A DNA stretch of 6,396 nucleotides from Polaromonas sp. YR568 (GTDB taxonomy: Bacteria; Pseudomonadota; Gammaproteobacteria; Burkholderiales; Burkholderiaceae). Each line of letters starts with the position of its first letter. Position 1 is the first letter of the stretch. Shown here piece by piece: positions 1-6,396 of the stretch. Below the pieces are notes generated by a model. That model saw only the letters and a list, made by a program, of their open reading frames with translations. It had not been told where the DNA came from and ran no database searches. The stretch is taken from assembly GCA_945871335.1 (NCBI GenBank), contig CAMBWM010000133.1, positions 1 to 6,396 on the forward strand, in the 5' to 3' direction. The translations under genes were made by a program, and so were the position numbers.

Positions 1-1094
1 GGCGGGGCAACTATGGCAGAGCCATCCGTCGAAAGCCGGTTGATCAAGCTGCCATCCTGGCGGGACAATAAATGCACGAAACCCGTAGCATCACCGATGG
101 CTATCGAGCGACCCACCACGTGCGGCGCAGTCAGCCCCCGGTAGCGCAACTCGTCCGAGGTCCAGGTGCGTTCGCCATCCGCCCGCTGCCAGGCAATGAC
201 CCGGCCATCGGATTCGACGCCAAAGACAAGCCGCTCGTCGCCGTCCAGACCCTGACTGCCGTCTGCAGGACGGCTCCACAACAGGGATCCACGCTCGGCG
301 TTGACGCAGCCCACGCTGGCCTGAAAAGCTCTGACGCAAACGGTTTGCTGCAGCCGGCTGGCGGGTCCGACCAGATCGACCAGGCGTTCGATGTCATTGA
401 CGCCGCGCGGAATTGCAATCGGCAGCTCCCAGCGCACGCTGCCGTTGTCAGGGTTGAGTCCGGTCAGGCGCCCGCCCAGTCCCGCCACCAGCGTGTTGCC
501 CACAGCCAGCAAAACACCGGCCTGGCGCAGCACCAGCGGCTCGCCCGTGCGCTGCTGGGTCCAAAGCTTGCGGCCGGTGGCGCCATCAAAAGCGGTCACA
601 GAGCGGTCAGCTCCCAGTACAAATACACGCCCGCCTGCCACGAAAGGCGCCGTAAAAGCCTGTGCCAACAGTTTGTGGCGCCAAAGTACTTTGCCCTCGC
701 CCATGCTCACCAGCTCATTGCCTTGGGTTACCACAGCAGCCAGACGGGCATCACCGCCTACGCCCGCCGCCAGTGCAGCGCCGGTATTTATGCGCCAGAG
801 GTCGCGGCCGGAGTCGGCATCTACTGCCGCCACGACGCCATTGCCAGCGGCCGTCAACAAGGTGTTGGCACTGGCGCTGAGGGTCAAAGGAAAGTCAACC
901 TCGCCCAGCTTGGCAGTCCATGCTTGCCTGACCGGAACCATGGCGGTGAAGGGCTTGAGTTGGGCGGGTTTAGGCTGGTTGGATCCACCCGAGCAGGCGC
1001 CAAGCAGGGCCACGGTTAACACAGCCGCTAGCACGAGGCCGCTGTTCACGGGGGTGCGCGAACCGCTGCAGGGCCATGCCTTGAGTGAAATCAT
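1..1094 (-). CDS. bamB: Outer membrane protein assembly factor BamB, C-terminus cut by window edge
   Basis: An uninterrupted minus-strand frame of 364 codons runs from ATG at 1094 off the left edge. The protein is a lipoprotein: the signal peptide has a hydrophobic core at 20-33 and lipobox L31-G-A-C34. The rest is an eight-bladed beta-propeller built from PQQ-like repeats, seen as recurring D/G-x-x-x-G-x-x-x-W blocks: VDADSGRDLW (91-100), GKVLW (134-138), FDGATGRKLW (169-178), LNPDNGSVRW (213-222), VNAERGSLLW (264-273) and WQRADGERTW (302-311). PRGVNDIERLVDL (229-241) matches the BamB-specific segment. BamB scaffolds BamA in the beta-barrel assembly complex at the periplasmic face of the outer membrane. 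Family length suggests only about 10-25 residues are missing. ATG at 1094 is chosen for its GAGG seven bases upstream and for positive residues K5 and R13; GTG at codon 16 is a weaker alternative. In many relatives der follows. Confidence 0.93.
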   Translation of the reverse strand, partial: MISLKAWPCSGSRTPVNSGLVLAAVLTVALLGACSGGSNQPKPAQLKPFTAMVPVRQAWTAKLGEVDFPLTLSASANTLLTAAGNGVVAAVDADSGRDLWRINTGAALAAGVGGDARLAAVVTQGNELVSMGEGKVLWRHKLLAQAFTAPFVAGGRVFVLGADRSVTAFDGATGRKLWTQQRTGEPLVLRQAGVLLAVGNTLVAGLGGRLTGLNPDNGSVRWELPIAIPRGVNDIERLVDLVGPASRLQQTVCVRAFQASVGCVNAERGSLLWSRPADGSQGLDGDERLVFGVESDGRVIAWQRADGERTWTSDELRYRGLTAPHVVGRSIAIGDATGFVHLLSRQDGSLINRLSTDGSAIVAP

Positions 1095-1780
1095 TTACCA
1101 GCCTCGTTTAAGGTTGCGGCAGGCGCAGCCGTCTTGACAACCGGGTCCACACCCAAAGCATTGAGCTTGATCTCGATGATGCGGCGGTAATCAGAACGCT
1201 CGTCCAAGCCTTTGTAGGCGCTCTGGTACTGCGCTTTGGCTTCGGTTTTTTTGCCTTGGGCCAGCAAAATGTCGCCGCTGCGGTCGGCAGCCAGCGGAGC
1301 AAAGTCCTTGGGCATGGGTGCTGACAGCTGTTGCAGGGCTTCATCATAGGCCCGGGTTTCAAACAGCATGCCTGACAAACGCAAGCGGGCCACAGATTGG
1401 TAGCCCGCGTCAGTGCCTTTGCCGGCCACCCAAGCCAGCGCGCCCTTGGCGGCATCAAGATTGCCTTTGTCGTGGTAAATACGGGCAGCCAGCAGGGCAG
1501 CTTGCTCGGCATAGGCGGTGCCAGCGTAGCGATCTTTCATGTCGGCCATGACACGCTCAAGCTTGGGCACATCACCGGCTACAGCGGCGCGCTCGACTTC
1601 GTCATACATCACAGCCGCTTGCGACGACTGGTTGCGCTGCCAGTACTGGTAGCCGTTCCATGCCGCCACAGCACCAAAAACGGCTATCAAAACCCAGGAA
1701 ATCACGTTGCCATAACGCTTCCAGAAATGCTTGAGTTCGGCGAGTTGTTCCTGCTCTTCGAGGTCCAGATGTTTTGCCAT
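1091..1780 (-). CDS. YfgM-like (TPR_21) membrane-anchored periplasmic protein
   Basis: This 229-residue protein has a charged cytoplasmic N-terminus (LDLEEQEQLAELKHFWKRYG, 5-24), one membrane helix (about 25-47, VISWVLIAVFGAVAAWNGY), and a periplasmic helical part of TPR_21 type. Helical pairs include AAVMYDEVERAA (55-66), YAEQAALLAARIYHDKG (90-106), RLRLSGMLFETRAYDEALQQL (132-152, in part) and GDILLAQGKKTEAKAQYQSA (169-188). The opening resembles E. coli YfgM, which anchors at the Sec translocon and works with the periplasmic chaperone PpiD. The same function here is inferred. The Ala/Pro-rich tail (216-229) is probably disordered. Placement between hisS and bamB is the classic YfgM location. 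ATG at 1780 is chosen because the EEQEQ-helix-membrane pattern begins right after it. The stop TGA shares four bases with the bamB start (ATGA). Confidence 0.92.
   Translation of the reverse strand: MAKHLDLEEQEQLAELKHFWKRYGNVISWVLIAVFGAVAAWNGYQYWQRNQSSQAAVMYDEVERAAVAGDVPKLERVMADMKDRYAGTAYAEQAALLAARIYHDKGNLDAAKGALAWVAGKGTDAGYQSVARLRLSGMLFETRAYDEALQQLSAPMPKDFAPLAADRSGDILLAQGKKTEAKAQYQSAYKGLDERSDYRRIIEIKLNALGVDPVVKTAAPAATLNEAGK
1102..1105 (-). promoter_or_regulatory. Ribosome binding site of bamB
   Basis: GAGG on the minus strand, inside the last codons of yfgM, lies seven bases before the ATG at 1094. It favours that ATG over the in-frame GTG at codon 16, which has only a C-rich stretch upstream. 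Confidence 0.5.
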
Positions 1781-1836
1781 GGGTCTTTATCGCTTGTGCC
1801 GTGAGGTAAAGGCTCGATTGTAGGGGGGCAGCCCGT
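1781..1836 (-). promoter_or_regulatory. hisS-yfgM intergenic gap with a -10-like hexamer
   Basis: This 56-base gap is the only real non-coding spacer in the window. On the minus strand it contains TACAAT (1822-1817), five of six matches to the sigma-70 -10 consensus, preceded by a run of C. No good -35 lies 16-18 bases upstream. TTGCTA is present but about 20 bases away, inside hisS. I see no hairpin with a T-run, so there is no evidence for a terminator. It may be a weak internal promoter for yfgM and bamB, or chance. No strong ribosome binding site is visible before the yfgM ATG. Confidence 0.22.
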
Positions 1837-3147
1837 TCAAGCTAGCAAGACTGGCGCCCAGGCTGTCGCATCGGCGAGCGGGTGCAAAGTCTGCTCAGCC
1901 GCAGCCTCGGCTTTACCGGCTCGCAGCGGCTTGAGCGCAACGCAGCCGCTGGCGAGTTCGGTTTCGCCAAATATCAACGCAAAGCGGGCGCCACTGGCGT
2001 CTGCTTTCTTGAACTGGGACTTCATGCTGCCCATGCCGTCGGCGCCCGAGCTGGCATGCATCTGCACGCTGACACCTGCGGCCCGCAGTGTCTGCAAGGT
2101 GCGCAAAGCCAAGGGTAAGGCAGCCGCATCCGGCACCACGGCATAAGCATCAGGCGCCAAGGGGGGCACAGTCTGCCCGCTTTCTTGCAGCAGTTCGAGC
2201 ACGCGCTCAACCCCCAATGCCCAGCCCACAGCCGGCGCAGGCTTGCCGCCGATTTGCTCGACCAGGTAGTCATAGCGCCCGCCGGCGCACAAGGTGCCCT
2301 GGGCGCCGAGCTGGTCGGTGATGAATTCAAAGACGGTGAGGTTGTAATAGTCCAGTCCCCGCACCAGGCGGTGGTTGAGGGTCCAGGGCACGCCATTGGC
2401 GTCCAAAATGGCTTTGAGAGCATCAAAGTGCGCCAGCGACTGGGCACCCAAAAAGTCGATCAGGCGCGGCGCGCTGTCGACCACCGCTTTCATGGCCGGA
2501 TTTTTGGTGTCCAGAATACGCAGGGGATTGCTGTGCAGACGCCGGCGTGCGTCCTCGTCGAGCTTATTAGCGTGCTGCTCAAAATGCGCGATCAATTGCA
2601 TGCGATGCAGGGCCCGCTCATCGGGTTGGCCCAAGCTGTTGATTTCCAGTCGCCAATCGGTGATGCCGATTTCTTTCCAAAGCGCAGCAGCCAACAGGAT
2701 CAGCTCGGCATCGACTTCCGGGCCGGCAAAACCAAGGGCTTCCGCGCCGATCTGGTGGAACTGCCGGTAGCGCCCTCGTTGCGGGCGTTCCCGGCGAAAC
2801 ATCGGACCCATGTAGTAAAGGCGCTTGCCGCCTTCGTACAGCAAATTGTGTTCCGTGACAGCGCGCACCACGCTGGCAGTGCTTTCAGGGCGCATGGTCA
2901 GATGAGCGTGGTCGCCGTTTTTATCAGAGCGGTCCTCAAAGGAGTACATCTCTTTTTCGACAATGTCGGTGACCTCACCGATACCCCGCACAAAAAGCTG
3001 CGTGTGCTCCAGGATGGGCGTGCGGATATTGCGGTAAGCGTAGCGGGCCATCAGTGCCCTCACCTTGTCCTCCAGCCATTCCCAACGCGCCGATTCCGGC
3101 GGCAAAATATCGTTCATGCCTTTGACGGCAAGCAGTTTTTCAGCCAT
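1837..3147 (-). CDS. hisS: Histidyl-tRNA synthetase (HisRS)
   Basis: This 436-residue class II aminoacyl-tRNA synthetase charges tRNA-His with histidine in the cytoplasm. The N-terminal [11 protein letters not shown] (9-19) is typical. Other motifs are [13 protein letters not shown] (84-96); motif 2, with [21 protein letters not shown] (114-134) in the ATP site; the histidine-specific signatures [13 protein letters not shown] (263-275) and LCAGGRYD (286-293); and motif 3, [13 protein letters not shown] (308-320). The anticodon-binding domain follows from about 330, with [25 protein letters not shown] (368-392, quoted in part as [12 protein letters not shown]) matching the family. Length is normal and nothing is missing, so this is a true HisRS and not the HisZ paralogue. 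ATG at 3147 lies seven bases after the ispG stop. Its upstream GAGG is 12 bases away, so initiation probably relies on coupling to ispG. Confidence 0.98.
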   Translation of the reverse strand: MAEKLLAVKGMNDILPPESARWEWLEDKVRALMARYAYRNIRTPILEHTQLFVRGIGEVTDIVEKEMYSFEDRSDKNGDHAHLTMRPESTASVVRAVTEHNLLYEGGKRLYYMGPMFRRERPQRGRYRQFHQIGAEALGFAGPEVDAELILLAAALWKEIGITDWRLEINSLGQPDERALHRMQLIAHFEQHANKLDEDARRRLHSNPLRILDTKNPAMKAVVDSAPRLIDFLGAQSLAHFDALKAILDANGVPWTLNHRLVRGLDYYNLTVFEFITDQLGAQGTLCAGGRYDYLVEQIGGKPAPAVGWALGVERVLELLQESGQTVPPLAPDAYAVVPDAAALPLALRTLQTLRAAGVSVQMHASSGADGMGSMKSQFKKADASGARFALIFGETELASGCVALKPLRAGKAEAAAEQTLHPLADATAWAPVLLA

Positions 3148-3154
3148 TTATTTT

Positions 3155-4429
3155 TCAGGCCTCAGAGGTGGCGCGCGTGGATCCGAAGCGATTTTCAATG
3201 TAGTTTTCGACAATGCCCTGAAACTCGCTGGCAATGTGCTCGCCTCGCAGCGTCAGGCTTTTTTCGCCATCGATAAAGACCGGCGCTGCCGGCGCTTCGC
3301 CCGAGCCGGGCAGGCTGATGCCGATGTCGGCGTGCTTGCTCTCGCCGGGGCCATTGACGATGCAACCCATGACAGCGACCTTGAGCTTTTCAACGCCCGG
3401 ATACTGTGCTTTCCAGACCGGCATTTGCGCCCGCAAAAAGTCATCAATTTGCTTGGCCAGATCCTGAAAAGTCGTGCTGGTGGTGCGCCCACAACCGGGG
3501 CAGGCGGTAACGCTAGGGACAAAGCTGCGCAGGCCCAGCGCTTGAATGATTTCGGCGGCGATCAGCACCTCTTGCGTGCGTGCCTCGCCGGGCTGGGGTG
3601 TGAGCGACACACGGATGGTGTCGCCAATGCCCTCTTGCAACAAAATACCCAAGGCCACCGCAGACGCCGCAGTGCCCTTGGTGCCCATTCCAGCTTCGGT
3701 CAGGCCCAGGTGCAAGGGATGACGGGTGCGCTTGGCCAGTTCCCGGTACACGGAGATCAGGTCTTGCACACCGCTTACTTTGCAAGACAGGGTGATTTGC
3801 TCATGCGCCATGCCCATTTTCTGCGCCAGCGCAGCAGACTCGAGTGCTGAAGTGATCATGGCCTCGTACATCACCTGTTTGGCATCCCATGGCTGGGGTC
3901 GCGCGCTGTTCAGGTCCATCAAGCTGGCGAGCAGTTCCTGGTCCAGGCTACCCCAGTTGACGCCGATACGCACGGGTTTGTCCCAGCGCACAGCCGCTTC
4001 AATCATCAGACCGAACTGGCGGTCGTGCTTGTCGCCCTTGCCGACATTGCCGGGGTTGATGCGGTATTTGGACAGTGCTTGCGCGCAGCTCGGGTAGTCG
4101 GTCAACAGACGGTGTCCGTTGTAATGAAAGTCGCCGATCAGAGGCACGTCGATGCCCATGCGGTCGAGCTGGTCGCGCACATGCGGGACGGCCTCGGCCG
4201 CATCGGGTGTGTTAACTGTGATCCGGACCAGCTCTGAGCCCGCCAAGGCAAGCTCTTTGACCTGAATGGCGGTGCCGATGACATCGACCGTGTCGGTGTT
4301 GGTCATCGACTGTATGCGCACCGGCGCGTCACCACCCACGGTCACCACGCGTGAACCCCACACCACACGGGCCTGGGCTGAACGGCGAGCCAGCGGCTCG
4401 GCAGAAGGAATTGGAAGACAGGTTGACAC
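3155..4429 (-). CDS. ispG: 4-hydroxy-3-methylbut-2-en-1-yl diphosphate synthase (IspG/GcpE)
   Basis: This 424-residue cytoplasmic enzyme converts 2-C-methyl-D-erythritol 2,4-cyclodiphosphate to HMBPP, the penultimate MEP-pathway step, using a [4Fe-4S] cluster and usually flavodoxin or ferredoxin electrons. The N-terminal TIM-barrel part has [14 protein letters not shown] (37-50), GDFHYNGH (99-106), [10 protein letters not shown] (121-130), [10 protein letters not shown] (154-163) and [13 protein letters not shown] (240-252). The reductase-like part carries the cluster ligands C310 and C313 ([12 protein letters not shown]), C356 and E363 ([16 protein letters not shown]). All ligands are present. 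The protein is longer than the roughly 370-residue enterobacterial form, as in other betaproteobacteria. The start is GTG at 4429, two bases after the rodZ stop, with GAGGTG eight bases upstream. TGA is seven bases before hisS. The last residues (about GSTRATSEA) look like a variable tail. Confidence 0.97.
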   Translation of the reverse strand: MSTCLPIPSAEPLARRSAQARVVWGSRVVTVGGDAPVRIQSMTNTDTVDVIGTAIQVKELALAGSELVRITVNTPDAAEAVPHVRDQLDRMGIDVPLIGDFHYNGHRLLTDYPSCAQALSKYRINPGNVGKGDKHDRQFGLMIEAAVRWDKPVRIGVNWGSLDQELLASLMDLNSARPQPWDAKQVMYEAMITSALESAALAQKMGMAHEQITLSCKVSGVQDLISVYRELAKRTRHPLHLGLTEAGMGTKGTAASAVALGILLQEGIGDTIRVSLTPQPGEARTQEVLIAAEIIQALGLRSFVPSVTACPGCGRTTSTTFQDLAKQIDDFLRAQMPVWKAQYPGVEKLKVAVMGCIVNGPGESKHADIGISLPGSGEAPAAPVFIDGEKSLTLRGEHIASEFQGIVENYIENRFGSTRATSEA

Positions 4430-4431
4430 TT

Positions 4432-5514
4432 TTATTTCACCTCAAATCGGGCCACATTATCGCGGGCAATTGGCGTCAAATCAAAGGCTTGGCCGCGCAC
4501 CTTGACGGATGTGACATCAGCGCGGCCGACCACCGCGCTCAGCGGCAATGTGCCTGAGGCGCCGGCCACTTCACCGGGGCTCAGCATGCGCCGCATCAGG
4601 ACAACTCCACGGGCATCGGTCACCTCGACCCAGGAGGGCTCTGTGGGTGCGAAAACCACGATGCCCGTGCTGGGGCCTTTGGCTGTTTCAGGGCCTTGAA
4701 CGTTGGGTGCTGCAGACACCGGACCTGTAGCCGTCGGGCCAGCTGGCTTGACTGGCGGCGCAGCGGCGGGCGCTGAGGCCTCTGCGACCGGCGGCACATC
4801 AGGCGACCCCGCTGTTGGGACATTGAAGGGAGCCGCAGCAGGGCTCGGTAGGTCATTGGGTGCTGGCGCAACGGTCTCCAGAGGCACCACGGTGGTGGTC
4901 ACTACAGTGCTATCACCGGGCCCACTTTGCAGGAATTGAAAGGGTAACTTGGGTAAAAAAACCAGCAGTGCAGCAGCCGCTAAAAACAAAGCACCGCCAA
5001 CCATCGCCGGCCGGGACAGTGAGCTCAGAAAAGTCGAGCTTTGGCCTGAAGAGCCAGATGAATAAGGGGATAAACGGCCCTCTTCGGGATAACCCAGACG
5101 GGGCGCCGACAAGCCTGGCAATTGCGCCAGTACTTGCGTCGGGTTTAACTTAAGTGAGCGACAGACGCTGCTCGCCAGGGCCCGGGAAAAAACAGCACTG
5201 GGCAATAAATCAAAGCGATCGGCCTCAAGTGCCTCAAGTCGCTTGACCGGCACCTTCAGCGCCATGGCCAAAGAAGCGATGTGCAAGCCGGCTTCCTCGC
5301 GAGCCTGCCGGATAAGCGCACCGGCACTGAGGACCGGCACAGGCTCAAGGGGCACCGGCTCAATCTGTACCGGCTCTGGCGCTTCGGTTTCAAGCGCCTC
5401 GACATCGGCTGACTCAGAATGCGGTTGCTGTGTATCGACCAGACCCTCTTCAGCCGTCGCAGACGCCGTCAGAGGTGCATCTGGCACCGGCAATTTTTGC
5501 GGATCCTCACTCAT
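4432..5514 (-). CDS. rodZ: RodZ, transmembrane cell-shape protein with N-terminal helix-turn-helix
   Basis: This 360-residue bitopic inner-membrane protein should link cytoplasmic MreB filaments to the periplasmic elongation machinery. Domains in order: an acidic, proline-rich extension (1-62); a Cro/C1-type helix-turn-helix of the HTH_25 kind (about 63-135, with [32 protein letters not shown] and VFSRAL); a serine-rich segment (about 149-168); one membrane helix (about 169-189, [16 protein letters not shown]); a Pro/Ala/Thr linker (about 190-283); and a C-terminal RodZ/DUF4115 domain (about 284-360, with [11 protein letters not shown]). Aromatic residues such as F101 and F109 sit where family members contact MreB, an inference from family knowledge. 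I chose ATG at 5514. An in-frame TTG at 5538 would add eight residues, but it lacks support, and the AAAGGGGA before the ATG fits better. The start overlaps the pilF end by eight bases (ATGAGTGA). TAA is two bases before ispG. Confidence 0.93.
   Translation of the reverse strand: MSEDPQKLPVPDAPLTASATAEEGLVDTQQPHSESADVEALETEAPEPVQIEPVPLEPVPVLSAGALIRQAREEAGLHIASLAMALKVPVKRLEALEADRFDLLPSAVFSRALASSVCRSLKLNPTQVLAQLPGLSAPRLGYPEEGRLSPYSSGSSGQSSTFLSSLSRPAMVGGALFLAAAALLVFLPKLPFQFLQSGPGDSTVVTTTVVPLETVAPAPNDLPSPAAAPFNVPTAGSPDVPPVAEASAPAAAPPVKPAGPTATGPVSAAPNVQGPETAKGPSTGIVVFAPTEPSWVEVTDARGVVLMRRMLSPGEVAGASGTLPLSAVVGRADVTSVKVRGQAFDLTPIARDNVARFEVK
4438..4443 (-). promoter_or_regulatory. Ribosome binding site of ispG inside the rodZ 3' end
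   Basis: GAGGTG on the minus strand doubles as the Glu and Val codons near the end of rodZ (residues FEVK). It lies eight bases before the GTG start of ispG at 4429. This supports the GTG start and suggests that ribosomes finishing rodZ can reinitiate directly on ispG. Confidence 0.65.
5332..5376 (-). repeat. Three-copy 15-bp tandem repeat in rodZ encoding EPV-x-x pentapeptides
   Basis: Three consecutive 15-base units (5376-5362, 5361-5347, 5346-5332) encode residues 47-61 of RodZ as [10 protein letters not shown] and EPVPV. On the plus strand the units end in ccggctc, ccggctc and caggctc. The copies have diverged at several positions, so the array is degenerate, but phase and period are exact. 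It sits in the acidic cytoplasmic extension ahead of the helix-turn-helix domain. Confidence 0.75.
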
Positions 5515-6313
5515 GGAAATCCCCTTTGTCAAAAGCAATCAACTCGCGCGATTGTGCAAAACGAAGCCTTAACTGACTGCCCAGAGCGGCCACAGCATCT
5601 GGCCGGTTCAGCTGGCGTTCGATGCGAACCCCCAACCACAGAGATTGCGCATTGGCCAAGTTACCAGCGTTGAGTTTAAGCATATAACTTTGAGCTACCC
5701 CAAATTCAGCCCGTTTGTAATGCAGAAGTGCCAACTGATAGGCGGCTGAAGGGTTGTTGGCATCCAGCACCAGCGCCCGCTGCCAGCTTGCCTGGGCCTG
5801 CTGCGGCTGGCCGGCCCGCAACTGGCAAAGCCCCCTGGCCATCCATGTTTTGCCGGGCTGGGCATAACGCGCAGTATCGATGGCCTGTTTGAAAAGCTGG
5901 TCTGATTCGTCAAAACGAGACTGCTGGCAACGCAGCCACCCGAAGTTGTGCAAGGTATCCGCATCGTTAGGGCGCAGGGCCAAGCCACGCTGAAAACTCT
6001 GCTCGGCAAGGGGCAGCTCGTTCAAGCGCAAATACACCAAACCACGCAGGTTGTACGCATCTGCAAAGTCCGGGTCAGCAAGCAAAGCCTGTTTGACCTC
6101 GTCCAGCGCAACCAGCGTCTGTCCTTGCTCAAAATAAGCGGCAGCCAGCTCGATGCGCAGGCGGGCGCGGCGCTGCTGCGGGGATTCATCCGACTCGGTG
6201 GCCAGGTCTGTTTTGTTCAGGCCACCAGTCCATGCGGTCGGCCCTGACCCGCTATGGGTACAAGCGGCCAAGGTCAAGCTGATGCAAATAAGGCTGCTGG
6301 CAAGCCTGATCAC
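5507..6313 (-). CDS. pilF: Type IV pilus biogenesis TPR lipoprotein PilF/PilW
   Basis: This 268-residue protein is a likely outer-membrane lipoprotein. A short signal peptide (1-17) ends in the lipobox L15-A-A-C18, so Cys18 should be lipidated. Tetratricopeptide repeats follow from about 51 to 215: AAAYFEQGQ and DEVKQALLADP (about 55-81), YNLRGLVYLRL and AEQSFQRGLALRP (87-115), LHNFGWLRCQ and DQLFKQAI (121-145), ARGLCQLRAGQ and SWQRALVLDANNP (159-188), then a fifth helical pair. In the family, PilF/PilW is the pilotin that helps the secretin PilQ reach and assemble in the outer membrane. Length and repeat number match the family. The start is GTG at 6313, backed by an AGGAG eight bases upstream and by the lipobox position. 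It overlaps the preceding stop by four bases and the rodZ start by eight. A generic TPR lipoprotein is the alternative, but gene order before rodZ supports PilF. Confidence 0.88.
   Translation of the reverse strand: MIRLASSLICISLTLAACTHSGSGPTAWTGGLNKTDLATESDESPQQRRARLRIELAAAYFEQGQTLVALDEVKQALLADPDFADAYNLRGLVYLRLNELPLAEQSFQRGLALRPNDADTLHNFGWLRCQQSRFDESDQLFKQAIDTARYAQPGKTWMARGLCQLRAGQPQQAQASWQRALVLDANNPSAAYQLALLHYKRAEFGVAQSYMLKLNAGNLANAQSLWLGVRIERQLNRPDAVAALGSQLRLRFAQSRELIAFDKGDFHE
5520..5527 (-). promoter_or_regulatory. Ribosome binding site of rodZ
   Basis: On the minus strand AAAGGGGA lies five bases before the ATG at 5514, inside the 3' end of pilF. It favours this ATG over the in-frame TTG eight codons upstream at 5538, because the putative site would fall inside the longer reading frame. 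Confidence 0.5.
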
Positions 6314-6396
6314 AGCTGCTTCTCCTGCACGCTCACGACCTTGATGCCGGCCAACATACCCAGACGCTGGCTGGCCATGCGCTGAGCTACACCAGT
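6310..6396 (-). CDS. 3' end of upstream gene, probably rlmN (23S rRNA/tRNA adenine-C2 methyltransferase), partial
   Basis: An open minus-strand frame enters from the right edge and gives 28 residues before TGA at 6312-6310. The visible tail includes VAQRMASQRLGM and IKVVSVQEKQL. It is basic and has no catalytic motif, because only the extreme C-terminus is present. The radical-SAM cysteine motif of RlmN would lie outside the window. The assignment rests mainly on gene order: in Burkholderiales the gene directly before pilF, rodZ, ispG and hisS is commonly rlmN, preceded by ndk. The tail is compatible with the variable basic end of RlmN but does not prove it. The stop overlaps the GTG start of the next gene by four bases (GTGA), which suggests translational coupling. 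That a gene ends here is well supported; its identity is inferred. Confidence 0.55.
   Translation of the reverse strand, partial: TGVAQRMASQRLGMLAGIKVVSVQEKQL
6319..6326 (-). promoter_or_regulatory. Ribosome binding site of pilF
   Basis: On the minus strand AGGAGAAG lies inside the last codons of the upstream gene. The AGGAG core (6326-6322) is eight bases before the GTG at 6313. It supports GTG as the true start, placing a proper lipoprotein signal peptide at the N-terminus. Confidence 0.6.

Noticed and set aside
72..1019. Plus-strand open frame of 315 codons
   Set aside because: It lies wholly opposite bamB in the codon-aligned antisense phase, where high-GC coding sequence often leaves stops absent. 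The product has no recognisable domain, while the minus-strand frame has a lipobox and clear propeller repeats.
391..1137. Plus-strand open frame of 248 codons
   Set aside because: It is antisense to bamB and the yfgM end, with a low-complexity Pro/Ser/Ala-rich product typical of a shadow frame.
1781..1836. Terminator between hisS and yfgM
   Set aside because: No GC-rich stem followed by a T-run is present on the coding strand. The C-run alone is not a terminator.
2185..3276. Plus-strand open frame of 363 codons
   Set aside because: It is antisense to hisS and crosses into the 3' end of ispG. The translation shows no family features, and both genes beneath it are complete with all catalytic motifs.
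3065..3850. Plus-strand open frame of 261 codons
   Set aside because: It is antisense to ispG and the hisS start. It has no recognisable motif and is explained by the codon bias of the genes on the other strand.
5222..5239. Perfect 9-base direct repeat (gcctcaagt twice)
   Set aside because: It encodes the LEALEA portion of the RodZ helix-turn-helix domain, a sequence expected in the family. Two short copies are no evidence of a regulatory or mobile element.
5515..5538. TTG start extending RodZ by eight residues
   Set aside because: It would overlap pilF further, has no clear ribosome site, and would place the AAAGGGGA before the ATG inside the coding frame. The ATG at 5514 is better supported.
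1..6396. Undescribed defence, mobile or RNA-based system
   Set aside because: Every stretch over 60 bases is covered by a recognised housekeeping gene. No inverted repeats, att-like sites, CRISPR-like arrays or structured RNA were seen by eye on either strand.

Overview
The window is a tightly packed, single-direction stretch of conserved housekeeping genes. Everything real is read from the minus strand. Read in the direction of transcription (right to left), the order is: 3' end of a gene that is probably rlmN, pilF/pilW, rodZ, ispG, hisS, yfgM-like, bamB (cut by the left edge). This order, the long form of IspG, and the protein sequences themselves fit a betaproteobacterium of the Burkholderiales. 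My impression from memory of the IspG sequence is a Comamonadaceae member near Rhodoferax or Polaromonas, but that genus-level guess cannot be checked here. GC content is moderately high, and I see no sign of foreign DNA, mobile elements, tRNA, rRNA or CRISPR.

Layout. 6396-6310 holds the last 28 codons of the upstream gene. 6313-5507 encodes a TPR lipoprotein of the type IV pilus system (PilF/PilW). 5514-4432 encodes RodZ, the membrane-spanning MreB partner. 4429-3155 encodes IspG (GcpE), the iron-sulfur enzyme of the MEP isoprenoid pathway. 3147-1837 encodes histidyl-tRNA synthetase. 1780-1091 encodes a YfgM/TPR_21 membrane-anchored protein. 1094-1 encodes nearly all of the BamB lipoprotein of the outer-membrane beta-barrel assembly machine. 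This frame has no stop and runs off the left edge, so 1-1090 is coding and not an empty region.

The genes look like one transcription unit. Three junctions overlap (GTGA at 6313-6310, ATGAGTGA at 5514-5507, ATGA at 1094-1091) and two are only 2 and 7 bases wide. The single wider gap is 56 bases, between hisS and yfgM, and contains a -10-like hexamer without a convincing -35. The operon mixes translation (hisS and the probable rlmN), precursor supply for undecaprenyl phosphate and quinones (ispG), cell shape (rodZ), and envelope protein handling (pilF, yfgM, bamB).

I looked for an undescribed system and did not find one. The points that merit a second look are modest: an acidic N-terminal extension with a three-copy pentapeptide repeat in RodZ, a cysteine pair in BamB, the iron-sulfur site spacing of IspG, and the possible internal promoter before yfgM. 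The long plus-strand open frames are antisense shadows of the minus-strand genes.
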